Source: Citrus sinensis (lineage: Eukaryota; Streptophyta; Magnoliopsida; Sapindales; Rutaceae). Taken from it: DNA of 64,000 bases. Every line of letters starts with the position of its first letter. Position 1 is the first letter of the stretch. The DNA is taken from contig NC_068563.1 in assembly GCF_022201045.2 (NCBI RefSeq), positions 1,426,001-1,490,000 on the forward strand. The letters run 5' to 3'. Below are positions 10,906 to 24,700 of this stretch, piece after piece. The position numbers and the translations under genes are program-made. The notes under the pieces were generated by a model. That model ran no database searches. It saw only the letters and a program-made list of their open reading frames with translations, and was not told the origin of the DNA.

Positions 10906-13899
10906 CCTGATCACATTTAATAATTTAATACAGACATTATTCAAAGACAATGCAATCTGTCCGAATCCTTGTGATAGAGACGGGTTATACAATTTAATTA
11001 TAGCCAGTTGAAATTTTGTAACTCAGAAGAAGATCCGAGAAAATAGAAACTTCCTTTTAATCTTTTCAATTCATGGTGGTGGTTGTTTGCATTCAATTCA
11101 TGGTTGTTGGGCCTGGGCCCAGAAGCAGGCACAACTTTGACTCTGGGTATTTGTATTCGTAAGGGTGCACTGAATGTTGAAAGGTCCAGGTTACCATGAC
11201 CTCTTTTTGTCTTTGACTCCTGCACACTACTCATTAGTCATCTTTGGTCTGCTGAGAAAATAACAATAGTAGCAATTTGTCAGCATTCTATGCTAACCAT
11301 TCTCATTTGCTAATTATTTGTCTAAATAAGTACTTTCCGTTTTTCTTCTTCTTCTTTTCCTTTATTCAAAAAGTACTTCTTAAAAAAAGTGCTTCTTAAA
11401 TTATCTACAGAAAATGACTCATTACCCCTCATATATTTGTTGTCGACCTCTTGCTTTTTAAGTAAGTAGAATCCCAATAAATTAATAGTTTTGAGACCAT
11501 AAAAAATCTATTATTAATTTATCAAATATTAACATACCAATAATTTAATAATTATTAATATATTAAGATAGCATCATGTTCATAATAAGAATTTCTATGA
11601 AGTATAGATGCAATTTAATTGGAGAATGTTGTAATTCTGTTAAGTTGTATGATACAGTTATAATTTAATCTTGATTGAGTGAATTAGTTACTTGATGGTT
11701 CTTGGATCATGATTATTCGGTAACTCTTCAGAGAAAACTTTTTGGAGGTAATATATTAAGTCTATCTCTCTCTTATTTCTTTTAACATAACACATAAAAT
11801 ACAACAATGACTTTTCATATGAAAGATGTGAAGAAAGTAATAATGACTAATCAAATGTATAAAACATTATGCTAGTTAACAGGAAAAAAAAATTATAAAC
11901 ATATCATAAGTATTTAGTTTCAAATTAGTTAATTATTAATTGGGTCCTATAGAAAAATAAGTTTTTTTTTAAAAAAAAACTATTATCTACTAAATCTGTT
12001 GAATTATTAATTTATCATATTGGCTCCAATTCACGACCGAAAAAAAATATTTTTTAATTAAAATTAACAATTTAACGAGACTCTACTATATTGGATAAAA
12101 ATTAGTTTTCGATTGGTGTGTGCGTGTGTTTTTTTTTCTTTGGGCTTATTAGGAGACATCGAAAATATGGCCAAACATTATTTATAGAGATCTTTGCATT
12201 GGAGAGATCGATTTTATAACGTGTCCATTTTCAAAAAAACTAAAAGTTACCTTTAGAGCAAACTTAAAGATTTTGAACTAAATACTGTAATTATACAAAA
12301 ACTTATTTTCAATTATCTAACAACCTTCTTTTACCTTACCAAAAGCATTTCCATGGATTCAAATCTATAAATTTGACAAATTTAATATTTGGGTTGAAAG
12401 ACCTTCAATTCCCATTTCCAAATACCAATTAGAAGCGTGGTGGTTTTAGACTCAATGGAATTTGTTAATGTTATCATATTGAAATTTCTAGCTTCACCAA
12501 ATCTTTCATAAGAAAGACCAGAATCTGATAAAATCTTATTTATTCCCTTTATTTTACATCCAGATGCCTTAGGTATAAGGTTATGTGATTTGATTCCCTC
12601 GAGCGATTGACTTAAAATTAATCTAATTAAAACCTACCAACATACATAATTTTCCTCCCATATGCATACTTTATTACAAAGCTCATAATTCTTTATTAAT
12701 CTTCTAGAAGTTAGTTGCCTTCATGATACAACATTATTGCCGCCTTTATTAAGCCAAAACCCCAAATTATTATAGAATAATGTAGCTAAATTTTCAAATC
12801 ATGGAGATTTCTAATCCAATCCCTTAATCTTAATCCTTTTGACGTAAGTGTCGATAAACTTTTTAATTAAAAACAAAGAATGTATCTCTTTCTAAAGATA
12901 AATACAAATCAAATAATACATATATATATTGCTCTTCTTTTAAGTTAGGCAAACATTATTTTCAATTAAAAATTTCTTTGTTTTTTTTTTAATTTTTTTT
13001 TTCAAAAAAGAATTGACAGCTACAAATTAAGAATTGAAAAATGAAATCTTTACTCTTAAACTTTGCCTCAATGAATAGTTAGAGCTCATAACTTAAAATA
13101 TAACAACTAAATTCATACACGATCGCGGTCATATTTTTTTTATATTAATAAATTCAATATATTTGATAGAGATAAGGACATTCTAATAATTAATTTTGAT
13201 AGCGGCAATGATATACATTTCACTAATGAATCCCACCTCGACAAAGAAATAATAATAATTATAGTCATAATTATTTTTTTTTAACCGAAGTGAAAGTGCC
13301 TAAATGTACATTTGTGAATTAATGAGGGGGCTTCCTGTTGTTTTATCTGAAATTACTACTGCTTTCTACTTCCTTCCAAGTGGCAGCCAAAGAGGGTTCA
13401 GTCAACCACGGCGGCCACCAGCCCCCCACTTCTTCAACACAAGACAGTCCATTTTCCCATGACCAGCGTCACAAATTTTGAACATTTAAATAAAAAGTAA
13501 ACGACTTTATGTTTTATTCTACTCTATTATTTGCTAATGGTGAAATTTGAGTGCTTATGTTTGGAATCTTATAATTTTATAATCATAAGCATGTAAGAGC
13601 TGATAAAGTCAATGTAATATTTATATTATGGATTTGCATGCAACACATGGAAAGTGGTTAAAAAGGCCAAAAACTCATGCTCTTAATTTGGACTTAATTG
13701 CTTAAACTTCAAAATCTTGCCGCTTGAAAATTTTTCTGCAACCTTTGCGTAACACATTTTCTTTCTTTATAACATGTCCTTATCTCTCTGTCCATGTGAA
13801 CAGACATGAAAATTCAAGCCAACCTCGTGCTGATGTTTTCAATTCTTTATCCTTCCATTTGAACAATCACAATAAACAAAATCAACAAAACTTATCACA
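10906..13899. other. Long AT-rich intergenic region before the receptor kinase
   Basis: About 3 kb, mostly AT-rich. A 78-codon minus-strand frame at 10998-11234 has a GC-richer stretch but no signal peptide (see findings). The last 500 bp (13380-13899) is the receptor kinase promoter and leader. A GC-richer patch with GGCGGCCACC lies near 13410. I see no RNA gene or transposon boundary. Confidence 0.5.
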
Positions 13900-16800
13900 A
13901 TGCCTTCAGCTTTCTCACCGGCTAGCAGCATGTTTGCTCAAGTTTCCTCCAAATGGTCACTTTTAGTGGTTGTGTTTGTAGTGTTTCTAGTTCTAGTTTC
14001 ACCTGCCAAATCGGATGAGCATCAGATACTGATGAACTTGAAATCTAAAATCGAAAAATCGGATACGGGGGTGTTCAGTTCATGGACAGAAGCAAATTCT
14101 GTATGCAAGTTTAATGGAATTGTTTGTGATTCTAATGGACTTGTTGCAGAAATCAATCTGCCTGAACAACAACTTCTTGGTGTTGTGCCTTTTGATTCGA
14201 TATGCGGGCTTCAGGCATTGCAGAAGATTAATCTTGGTACGAATTTTTTGTATGGTACAATCACTGAAGGCTTGAAAAGCTGTACAAGATTACAAGTTCT
14301 TGACTTGGGGAACAATTCATTTTCCGGGGAAGTGCCTGACTTGTCTATGTTACATGAGTTGAATTTCTTGAATTTGAATAGCAGTGGAATTTCCGGGAAA
14401 TTTCCATGGAAATCATTGGAAAATCTAACCAATTTGGAGTTTTTGAGCCTTGGCGACAACCCTTTTGATCCGAGTCCATTTCCTATGGAGGTGCTAAAGC
14501 TTGAGAAGTTGTATTGGCTTTATCTCACAAATTGTAGCGTCACGGGGCAGATTCCTGAGGACATTGGAAATCTTACTCAGCTTCAGAACCTTGAGCTTTC
14601 AGATAATGAATTGTCTGGTGAAATCCCGGCAGGAATTGTGAAGCTGAATAAACTATGGCAGCTTGAGCTTTACAACAATTCCTTGAGTGGGAAGCTACCT
14701 GTTGGGTTTGGCAATCTCACAAATCTTATGAACTTTGATGTGTCGCAGAATAGGCTTGAAGGTGACCTTTCAGAGCTGAGGTTCTTGAATCAACTTTCCT
14801 CATTGCATCTCTTTGAGAATCAGTTTTCAGGGGAGATTCCAGAGGAGTTTGGAGAATTCAAGCACCTGACAGAATTGTCTCTTTACACGAATAGGCTCAC
14901 CGGTACACTTCCTCAGAAGCTTGGTTCTTGGGCCGATTTTAATTACGTTGATGTCTCGGAAAATTTGTTGACCGGTCCAATTCCCCCAGACATGTGCAAG
15001 ACTGGCGCGATGACCGATCTTCTTGTACTGCAGAACAATTTCAATGGCACAGTCCCGGAAACCTATGCTAATTGTAAGTCTTTGATTCGTTTTCGTGTAA
15101 ACAACAATTCAATTTCAGGTACAATTCCACCTGGAATATGGAGCTTGCCAAATCTTTCCATTATTGACCTGTCCACGAATCAATTTGAAGGTCCAGTGAC
15201 AGATGATATTGGTAATGCCAAGTCTCTTGCACTGTTACTTTTAACTAACAATAGGTTTTCTGGTGAATTACCCTCTAAAATCTCAGAAGCTTCTTCATTA
15301 GTCTCAATTCAGTTGAGTTTAAATCAATTTTCTGGCCAAATCCCATTAGATATTGGCAAATTGAAGAAGCTTAGTAGCCTTTATTTACACGACAATATGT
15401 TTTCTGGTCCCTTACCTTACTCCATAGGCTCATGTGTTTCACTCACAGACATCAATTTTGCTCAAAACTCACTTTCCGGAAAAATTCCTGATAGTCTTGG
15501 ATCATTACCCTCTTTGAACTCCTTGAATTTATCCAATAACAAATTTTCTGGTGAAATTCCAATCTCTTTGACATATCCAAAGCTAAGCCTTCTTGACCTG
15601 TCCAATAATCAATTGGCTGGTCCAATACCCGAGCCTTTAAATATTAAGGCCTTCATTGATAGCTTCACTGGGAATCCTGGCTTATGTAGCAAAACTGATG
15701 AATATTTTAAGTCATGCTCTTCAGGTTCGGGTAGATCCCATCATGTTTCAACATTTGTCTGGTGTCTTATAGCTGTAACAATGGTCCTGCTTGTGTTACT
15801 AGCTAGTTACTTTGTTGTGAAGCTAAAGCAGAACAATCTTAAACGTTCATTAAAGCAGAATTCTTGGGATATGAAATCATTTAGAGTACTAAGTTTCTCA
15901 GAGAAGGAAATTATTGATGCTGTCAAGCCAGAGAATTTGATAGGCAAAGGAGGGTCAGGAAACGTGTACAAAGTTGTACTTAACAGTGGCAAAGAACTTG
16001 CTGTGAAGCATATCTGGCCATCAAATTCTGGCTTCCAGGGGAACTACCGGAGCAGCACAGCCATGCTATCAAAAAGGAGTTCCCGATCATCAGAGTATGA
16101 TGCTGAGGTGGCAACATTGAGTGCAGTGAGGCATGTGAATGTGGTAAAGCTGTACTGTAGCATCACAAGTGAAGACAGCAATCTGCTGGTTTATGAGTAT
16201 CTGCCAAACGGAAGCTTATGGGACCGGCTGCACACGTGTCACAAGATCGAGATGGACTGGGTGGTGAGATATGCAATCGCTGTGGGGGCAGCAAAGGGAT
16301 TAGAATACTTGCATCATGGTTTTGATAGGCCTGTTATACACCGTGATGTGAAGTCTAGTAACATTTTGCTGGATTTGGAGTGGAAGCCTAGGATTGCTGA
16401 TTTTGGACTAGCAAAAATTGTCCAGGCTGGTGAGGCGGGGGATCAAACTCATGTCATTGCAGGAACTCATGGATACATAGCTCCCGGTAAGCTTTCCCTC
16501 AAAATTGTTTCATCTGTTTGTCAATGTTCAACTGATCAATATGCATGAATCTGATCAAATTCTTTATGTTCTTTGGTGAGTGCAGAGTATGCTTACACTT
16601 GCAAGATAAATGAGAAGAGTGATGTGTACAGTTTTGGAGTAGTGCTAATGGAGTTGGTCACAGGAAAAAGGCCAATAGTGCCAGAGTTTGGAGACAGCAA
16701 AGATATAGTGAATTGGGTATACAGCAAAATGGACAGCAGAGATAGCATGCTTACTGTTGTGGACCCAAACATCTCAGAGATTCTAAAGGAAGATGCTCTC

Positions 16801-16974
16801 AAAGTTTTGAGAATTGCAATTCACTGCACAAACAAACTCCCAGCTTTTAGACCATCAATGAGGGTTGTAGTCCAAATGCTAGAAGAAGCTGAGCCTTGTT
16901 CAGTCACCAACATTGTTGTTAAGAAAGTTGGAGAAAGTAGTCCAAGTTTTTCAAGGCACTACAACTCAACATAA
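13900..16974 (+). CDS. RLK7-like: LRR receptor-like kinase, RLK7/HAIKU2 type (LRR-XI)
   Basis: Two exons, 13900-16486 and 16586-16974, joined CCC-G|AG to restore the kinase motif GTHGYIAPE; 991 residues. In order: signal peptide ending near SPAKS (residues 1-38), the N-terminal LRR cap with C-x6-C, about 20 leucine-rich repeats to about residue 600, a membrane span at about 618-640, and a Ser/Thr kinase from about 675. The glycine loop GKGGSGNVY (about 681), Lys in LAVKHI (703), HRDVKSSN (about 814), DFGLAK (about 833) and YSFGVVLMELVTG are all present, so the kinase looks active. The HRD arginine marks an RD kinase. In Arabidopsis RLK7 perceives PIP peptides in immunity and stress, and HAIKU2 controls endosperm and seed size. 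The C-terminal part (ALRIAIHCT..., LEEAEPC, KKVGE) reminds me more of RLK7, but the two are close. If the intron is retained the kinase ends early at 16548. Confidence 0.92.
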
Positions 16975-17607
16975 ATTTGAAGGGTGACTAAGTTGCTGAA
17001 CTCTGCTTTTAGTAATTTTCAGGGTCTCAGCTCATAAGAGAGATGAATTGCTCCGCAATATAACTGCAATTCTACAAACTCCCAATCCCAAAAGCCAAAT
17101 GGGTGTATTTTTCTTTCTATGTATCATATCTAGAAATTAAAAGACTAGAAACAGTGTCATGAGAAAAAAATTACTCTCTCTTTTGGCATTTTGTATTAGA
17201 GAACTTAGAATCGGTAACTATTGCAACATACATATTTGTTCTATTTAGACAAATTACCCATATTCCGTAAGATCAACGGCTACAATTTATTATTTATCTA
17301 ACTAATAAATAAGATTATACTGGTTCTGTAAGGAACAGTTAGAATTAATATTCGCATGCAAAGACAAAGGCTAAACTACATACTTAATGCATAAAACAAA
17401 TCTTAAAAACCAGGAAAAAAAAAAAAGGGCCTTTGAAATTTAATATATGCACATTAAGTACTACAAATAAATAAAACAAAGTTTATCAATATAAATAAAT
17501 AAATAAAATGACGAGCAATGCAACTGATGATTTCTGATATGACCTTATTACTTTCAACATAACTTTAGCAGCATGTCCTGTTTTAATGTGATGACACGCA
17601 AAACAGT
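16975..17607. other. Receptor kinase 3' region and PIP promoter
   Basis: Spacer between two same-strand genes. AT-rich with poly-A near 17412. An ATG at 17591 opens a 9-codon frame that overlaps the main start of the following gene in a different frame. No other gene seen. Confidence 0.5.
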
Positions 17608-20600
17608 ATGGTTTTATTAGGTTTTGTTTCAAATATCACCATCACTTCACGTACTTCCTCGCTTCCTCACACCTCCACTTTATCTCGTCTCAGGTTCCTC
17701 CCTTCATCCCATCAGAATTTCACTCTCGCAGGTCTCTCTCTCTCTCTCTCTCTCTCCCGCACTCCTCTTTAAATTATGCAAATTCTCGTCTGGGTTTGTT
17801 TTATACTTGTTTGTTTTTGCTAAAGACTTGATCTTTTTATAATTATTGCCAAAAGGCTGATCTTTTTCATTTTGTTTATGAGTTCACAGGTTTTAAGATT
17901 TATAATTGTAAAAATTTAACAAAATTATGTTTGTGGCCATTGATGTTGCAGGGAGGAAGGATTTAGTAATACGTGCACAAAATTTTGGGGTTAAGAGTGA
18001 GCCAAAGCTCATTGATATGATGGAATCAGGAAAGGAATTACCAGAATTGAATACGAATCTTTATCCTTATGTAGAGCCATACAGTACAGGCATTTTGAAG
18101 GTTTCTGATATTCACACAATCTACTGGGAGCAGTCTGGAAACCCTACCGGGCATGTGAGTAGTCATTTGTTTACTGGATTATTTATCCACTTTCTATGTT
18201 TTGCATTGTGTAATTTGAAATGCTGTAATTGGTTTGCTCTGCTCTATGGCATTTCAATGTTCCATGGAAGTTGAATTTGTTGTATTTATGTTGTGTTGGA
18301 GTCTGTCATTTGCTTCTTTAAGGGTCCTGAATGACAATGGAAGATTAAGAAGATAACACCTTTTTATTCAGTTTTGGTGATAATGGTGACCTTCCAATTG
18401 CATCACTTGTTTATAGATTGTTACTTAATACATGATGAACGGTAGTGATATGATATCTATATGGACATCTGTCCATCACCTAGTACTTGATGAGATTATC
18501 TATGCTTCGCAATGTTTTGTGTTCTTAGGACAGTGCTTTATTGCTGAAAAACTTATGTTGGTTATTATTTTTTTGTGAACCTGTCTTGCAGCCTGTTGTG
18601 TTTCTTCATGGAGGTCCAGGAGGAGGCACTACACCAAGTAATCGAAGATTCTTTGATCCCGATTTTTACCGTATCATTTTATTTGATCAGGTTACTCTTT
18701 TAACTTTTATAGAACATTATCGGCTATAATTTACCTCTCTAAACCAGCACACATTGTTTTGCCCAGCGAGGTGCAGGAAAAAGTACCCCTCATGCTTGCT
18801 TGGATCAAAACACCACATGGGATCTCATTGATGACATTGAAAAGTTGAGACAACACCTAGAAATTCCAGAATGGCAGGTCTAGTTTCACTTTTGGCTCTT
18901 TACAAAGAAACAAACTTTCATGTTCAATTTCATGCTTTTGGTGGATCTAATTTCTTCATCTTTGTGATTGTGCAGGTATTTGGTGGATCATGGGGAAGCA
19001 CACTTGCTCTTGCATACAGCCTGGCACACCCCGACAAGGTATGTAATTTGCATGATTTGCCGTTTTGTTTTGGGTTGGAACTCTCAGTCTTGAATTCAGA
19101 TGCCTTTAATTCAGTAAATTTTTGCCAAGGATAACTGATTGATTTTTGATAGTTTTCTCTGCAATATTTAAGGTTACTGGCTTGGTCCTCAGGGGGATCT
19201 TTCTTTTGCGAAAGAAAGAGATTGATTGGTTTTATGAGGGTGGTGCTGCTGCTATATACCCTGATGGTATGTTAAATAAAATTTCCTTTTGCTGATGAAA
19301 CCTCAAGAGAAATTTTGAAGCATTTTGATGATTTTGGGTTACATTTCCATGTACAGCATGGGAGTCATTCAGAGACCTCATTCCAGAAAATGAAAGAAGT
19401 TGTTTTGTTGATGCCTACAGCAAGAGGCTAAACTCTGATGACAAGGAGACACAAGTAAGGATTCTATCTTCTGTGTTTAGTTATGTAACTCTTTTCTTTA
19501 TGTCCTTATTGATTCAATTATTTTCTTTTATCATTTGGGGAAGTAAATAAAGAACAGCTGCTTCTTGCGTAGCAATTCATGTTGAATGGGTTTTCTTCAA
19601 ATGATCGTGTGGTTTACTTTCAACATGTATTTGTACAGGAAAAAGCTTGCCATTTCCTTTTGCTTGATTGATTGTAATTTTGCTTTTGAACATATTGGAT
19701 GAACAAAATTGTAGACTTTCCATAACTCTATCATCATTTCGTAGTATGCAGCTGCAAGAGCATGGACCAAATGGGAGATGATGACTGCCCATCTTCTTCC
19801 AAATGAAGAAAACATCAAGAGAGGGGAGGATGACATTTTTTCATTGGTAACTTGAGGAGTACAAAGCATAATAGTTTTTAAAAATTTTCAGTTAATTGAA
19901 AATCTGGATGCTCTATATGACAATAGCTAAAAATCAAAAAGCAAACTTCTGATGTTTTTACTTTGTAAGGCATAAACTGAGTTGCCTAACAGAAATTAAG
20001 ATTTTTTCTTCATGCCTTAATCTTCTTATGTGACAGCAAAATAATCAAAATAATATTCCAGATCTATTGTATTAGTTTCTAATTAGGTGTCTTCTGAGTT
20101 CTGGATACTAAAGATGTGTAGCACTTGTCAATTCATGATTCACTTGTTTTGCTCAATTCAGGCATTTGCAAGGATTGAAAATCATTATTTTTTGAACAAA
20201 GGCTTCTTCCCTTCGGATTCATTCCTGTTGGATAACATTGATAATATAAGGCACATTAACGCTACAATCGTACAGGTATTTGTCACCTTGATCACCCATT
20301 TAATTCGAACATGCTTGCTCTCTCTCTCTATTGTGGCGCATCTTCCGAAGCAAATGTAGGATACTTTACAGTTCTTCAAGAATTATGAATGTACGGAAAT
20401 TCAATATAACTTCATCCGAAAGTTATAAACCAATATGTTTGCACTAGAAAGAAATATAAAGCATGATAGATTTTAGGAAAATGCAGATCACATATAGCAC
20501 AAGGTTTGCCTCTTGAGGGTTCTGTTAGAATCTGTCTGATAATATTGAATATCTTTAACAGGGAAGGTATGATGTTTGTTGCCCTATGATGTCGGCTTGG

Positions 20601-20883
20601 GATCTTCACAAGGCATGGCCAGAAGCAGATTTTAAGGTTTGTAATTTCTGCCAGTCTATTGCTTGCTTAATATTAATATCCCTTTCATTTGAATAAAACT
20701 GTTCTTATTTAACAAATAGTGAAATATTCTCAACTTCTTTTCCCAGTTTGGCTAATTAGTTTGTTTCACTGCTTTTGACAGGTAGTAGCAGATGCTGGAC
20801 ATTCAGCTAATGAACCAGGAATAGCTGCAGAACTTGTGGCTGCAAATGAGAAGCTGAAAAACCTTATCAAGAATGGACGTTGA
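17608..20883 (+). CDS. PIP: Proline iminopeptidase, plastid-type
   Basis: Eleven exons: 17608-17731, 17952-18154, 18592-18690, 18767-18877, 18976-19038, 19173-19266, 19357-19454, 19745-19846, 20162-20275, 20562-20636 and 20782-20883; 394 residues. It removes N-terminal proline from peptides (alpha/beta hydrolase, peptidase family S33, EC 3.4.11.5). The oxyanion-loop motif HGGPGGG, the nucleophile Ser in GGSWGS (184), Asp in GRYDVCCP (340) and His in AGHSANEP (368) are all present. The first 50 or so residues are Ser/Thr/Arg-rich with few acids, typical of a chloroplast transit peptide, and they sit mostly on exon 1. Starting at MMESGKE (exon 2) would give a cytosolic form. The intron after exon 1 opens with a TC microsatellite. 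Confidence 0.92.
17732..17756 (+). repeat. (TC)n microsatellite at the PIP intron 1 donor
   Basis: An uninterrupted TC run begins directly at the splice donor GT of the proline iminopeptidase first intron. Confidence 0.85.
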
Positions 20884-21764
20884 AAAAGAGATGCAGCATG
20901 TCCTTAAGATCAATGACTACAATCAAAGATACACTGCACATTCTCGATGATGTGCCTTGACATTTACAAGAAACTATGGGTCATTTTAAGCTAGTTGAAT
21001 GGAATGCAATTCTTGTAAAACTGTTGAATGTGTGTATTTTACGTGTACAATTCTCCACGGCGGTTTCATGATTGAGACACTGCCTGGGCAATAAGCAAAA
21101 TCCCTTAATCATACAAGCTTACAAGACAGATTTGAAGAGTAAGTTGCCGTGGATTGGTAATACAGAAAACCTTGTCGAAGTGTAAAAAATTTGAAGTTTT
21201 TATAAATTTGTTAATACGTCTTTGTCTATTTTCCGAATTTACCATTTGTATTTTGGTTGGTAAAATCAAATTTCATGCAGTGAATGAAATTTATCATTTA
21301 AGTATACTACCAAGCAAGTCGAAGTCATACCCACTGAGGAAGAAGTTTTGAGTTTTATGCTTACTTTGCAGGTTTGATTTTCATTAATTATTTGAAAACA
21401 GATCCAGACCTTTTTGGTTCTTGATATTGGGACTAAGGCATTGAGTTGATCTAGGAGGTTCCAATATTTAAGTTTCAAGCAATAAAAAGCGGAAAAATTA
21501 AAGGATGGCAGCAAGACTCAAAATGGGAGAGGAAAATAGTAATACAAACATATTACTTATCTTTTAATATAGGTAAAAAGAATAAATTACAAATCGTCAG
21601 TGTATGCCAAATGTTACACATTACAGACAATTGCTTTAAGGAACTTATGTTTTCCCTTGAAGCTGAAGAATAAGTGTAAGAAAACGAAGAGCTGCTGGAC
21701 AACTCAATTGTAATTCAATGAAAAAGTTGAACAAGAACAAGGACATACCATACAAGTAAAAGAC
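20884..21764. other. Convergent 3' regions, no gene seen
   Basis: Space between the convergent proline iminopeptidase gene and the minus-strand gene at 21765-25086. It should hold both 3' untranslated regions. Short frames here have no recognisable features. Confidence 0.5.
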
Positions 21765-24700
21765 CTAAGCCGCTCTCTTAGTGCAGCTCTTTGGCGCATG
21801 AACGCTGTGAAAGTGTGGCTCCTTTGGAATGGTTGCCGGTTTTCGTCCCATAAAGGATGGCCTAGTCGCAAATGAAGCAGAAGCTTTGGTTACTGGGGAA
21901 GCACCCTTCTTTATTGGTTTTGTTGTTGCCTCGGTTCTTAAGATTGTAGGAGATGACTCCTTTATCATACGAAGTCGACTGGGTGTTGTGGGAGCGAGTG
22001 TTTTCTTCTTGCTTGGCTCTATCCTACAAGAATGAACTGGTTACAGTTAGCCTCACAATTCTTACATTACTTGTCCACTGATGTTTCTCAAAGAATATAC
22101 AAATGCTCACCCTCGAGTTCTTGCTATCTGTTTCATACATAGTGATTTGGTTCTTTTCAAGCTTTCCTGAGACTTTTTAGCTGCTTTATCCTGGCTGAAC
22201 TCCTGCCGTGAAGCTGCAAGATTGGATTTCCGGCGCTTAGAAACAGTAATTCTATGTGGAGTTATAGATTCTTTTCGTTCTGCTGCTGCTTTTGAAGTTC
22301 GCGGACAAGAATTTCCCCTTCTTTGCTGCAAAGTTAGATTGCCACAGAGAATTTCAGCCAACTATCTCAATATGCAACCGCGAGAAAGTAAAAATCAAGC
22401 TGAGATAAGGGCATTAACTTACTGGTTGAGTTTTTCTTGTTCTTCTGACTGGTCCCTTTTCACTACCTGCACGAGCATCACTGGCACTTTCATTTTGTTC
22501 AAGGGCCTTTTCATTTCTCTGTAGTTAGAGACAATACATCAGTCTAAAACTTGACTGATCTCATAATGGAAAAAATAATAATATTCTCAATTCCAAATGT
22601 TTACTTGGACTGCACTCTGATGTATTGTCTTTGTTGTGGTTTCCTTTCCAGGTTCAAGATGATGCAGTTTCTTCTCCAAGTTTGCCTCCTTAAGAATTTG
22701 TCTCTCCTACACGAAGCAGAAACATTATCAGATACTACTGAAAATTTCCAGTCTTCCAAATTTGGCCGGCCAAAATAATTCTGCATATTTACATCAGTTC
22801 TTAGCCGAAAAGGTTTTGGATTTGTGAGCTTAGGTTTTCCGTAGTTCACTCCGGCACAGTTGACAGCAGGGGTGGAGTTTCCTTTAGATGTCTTAGTCAG
22901 TACTTTAGTAACCTGCATAATTTCTAAATGCTTCAGAAACTGTAACGCAGATATGAATAGATATTTGAAAAACAACTATGATATTCTAGTAAAGGACTCA
23001 CGGTTTGACTGCCCTTAGAAGTTTCATGTTTGCCCAGCATTTTCTTCTTGACCATATGGCCGGTGTTGGGATTCAATTTTCTGCAATCATTTGACATAAA
23101 ATTCATCATTAATTGTCAGAAACTTACTTACCAAGTTACAAACATTCGAAATTAGAAAGAGTTGCTCACCTGTTATCATTGGAAGCTGAAGCATTTTCCT
23201 TATCGTCATTATTAATAACTTCACCCTCATTCTCCTTGTCATCAGAGACTGAAGCATTTTCATTTTGATCAGTCTCAATAGCACTGGGAACAGTTCCCTT
23301 CGCTGGACTTGATTTAACTTGCTCCTGAATATCACCTCTTTCACTGGTGATGTTGCCCTCTCCATTTTGATCTTCAGTAAGGGAAACATTGCCGTTTCCT
23401 GTATTCTTCTCCTTACAGTTTTCAAGCGAGGTTCCCTCACTTCTTGAGGGGTCTGACATAGCTTCACTTTTATTCTCACCCAATGGAAGTTCCGAGGTCT
23501 TTTGAGTTCCCCAACACTCCTTGTGTTCATTTCCGCTCTCTCCCTCAGAAGTACCTGATATAGAGCACTTCGCAAGAGAACCATTTGAGGGGTCTGACAT
23601 AGCTTCACTTTTATTCTCACCCAATGGAAGTTCCGAGGTCTTTTGAGTTCCCCAACACTCCTTGTGTTCATTTCCGTTCTCTCCCTCAGAAGTACCTGAT
23701 ATAGAGCACTTCGCAAGAGAACCATTTCTTGATTTCTGTTCAATCTCCATATCACTGGAATCATTTTCACTATCTTCGTAAGGAGTAGGAACACAATGCG
23801 TCTGTACCTCCTCCTTATCTCCATTCTTTTTCTTCAGATGTGTCGAAAATTTCGCTTCCTTAACCTGACAATTTTTAGGATGCAAAGAATCATAGACCCG
23901 ACTTTTAACCTCTCGACCCCTAAATCTTTTTCTTGAAGAATCTACCGGCACCGGTTTATTGCTGCCCAATGCATCTTTCTTCCCACTTGCGATTTCAAGC
24001 TTCTTCATCCCAGCACATAATCTTCTCACACTCAATTCTGTAGATTTGCTCAAGTTCATCCTCACAGTCTTCTTCGGTGAGTGAAAAACCAAAGCCTTAG
24101 CCACCCTTCTATTCTTTGGCACAGCAAGGGCTGGTGGTTTCGGGTTTCTAACACTTCGAAATGCACCCAAATTCGAGAGGCGCTTCTTGTTATGCGGCGT
24201 AGTCAGAGCCTTAGCTGCAAGAACAGATGATTGCTTCTCCTTCTTCTTTGGGGTTTCACACTGCTTAAAAAGAGGCCTTCCTTTCACTTTCCCGTCAACC
24301 ATCTTTTGAGAAATTGAAGAAACCAAAGCCAATCTAGACTTTGAAGTTTTTGCTGGAACTGTAAGTGGGCATTTCATTTTTGCACTACCAAAATTAAATG
24401 AACAACAATAAATCTAAGTCAGTAAATAAATCTTGTTGCTAAGGCCTAACAAAAGTTCATCATAAAATCCTTGAAATATTTACCTTGGATCTTTCCCATA
24501 GAGTGCTTTTCGTAGCCTTACATTTGGACTCCTTGCTGCCATTACCTGTTGTGTAAGTAAAGATCCATTACTCTCATTCTCAATTGTAATTCAAAAAATA
24601 AAAAAAACTAACCCGAAGAACAAAATTCTTGTAGATAACTTCAGAATCCATCTCCTCTTCATGCTTCTGATCACACCCTATGGTCACAGTGAAGCGAACT

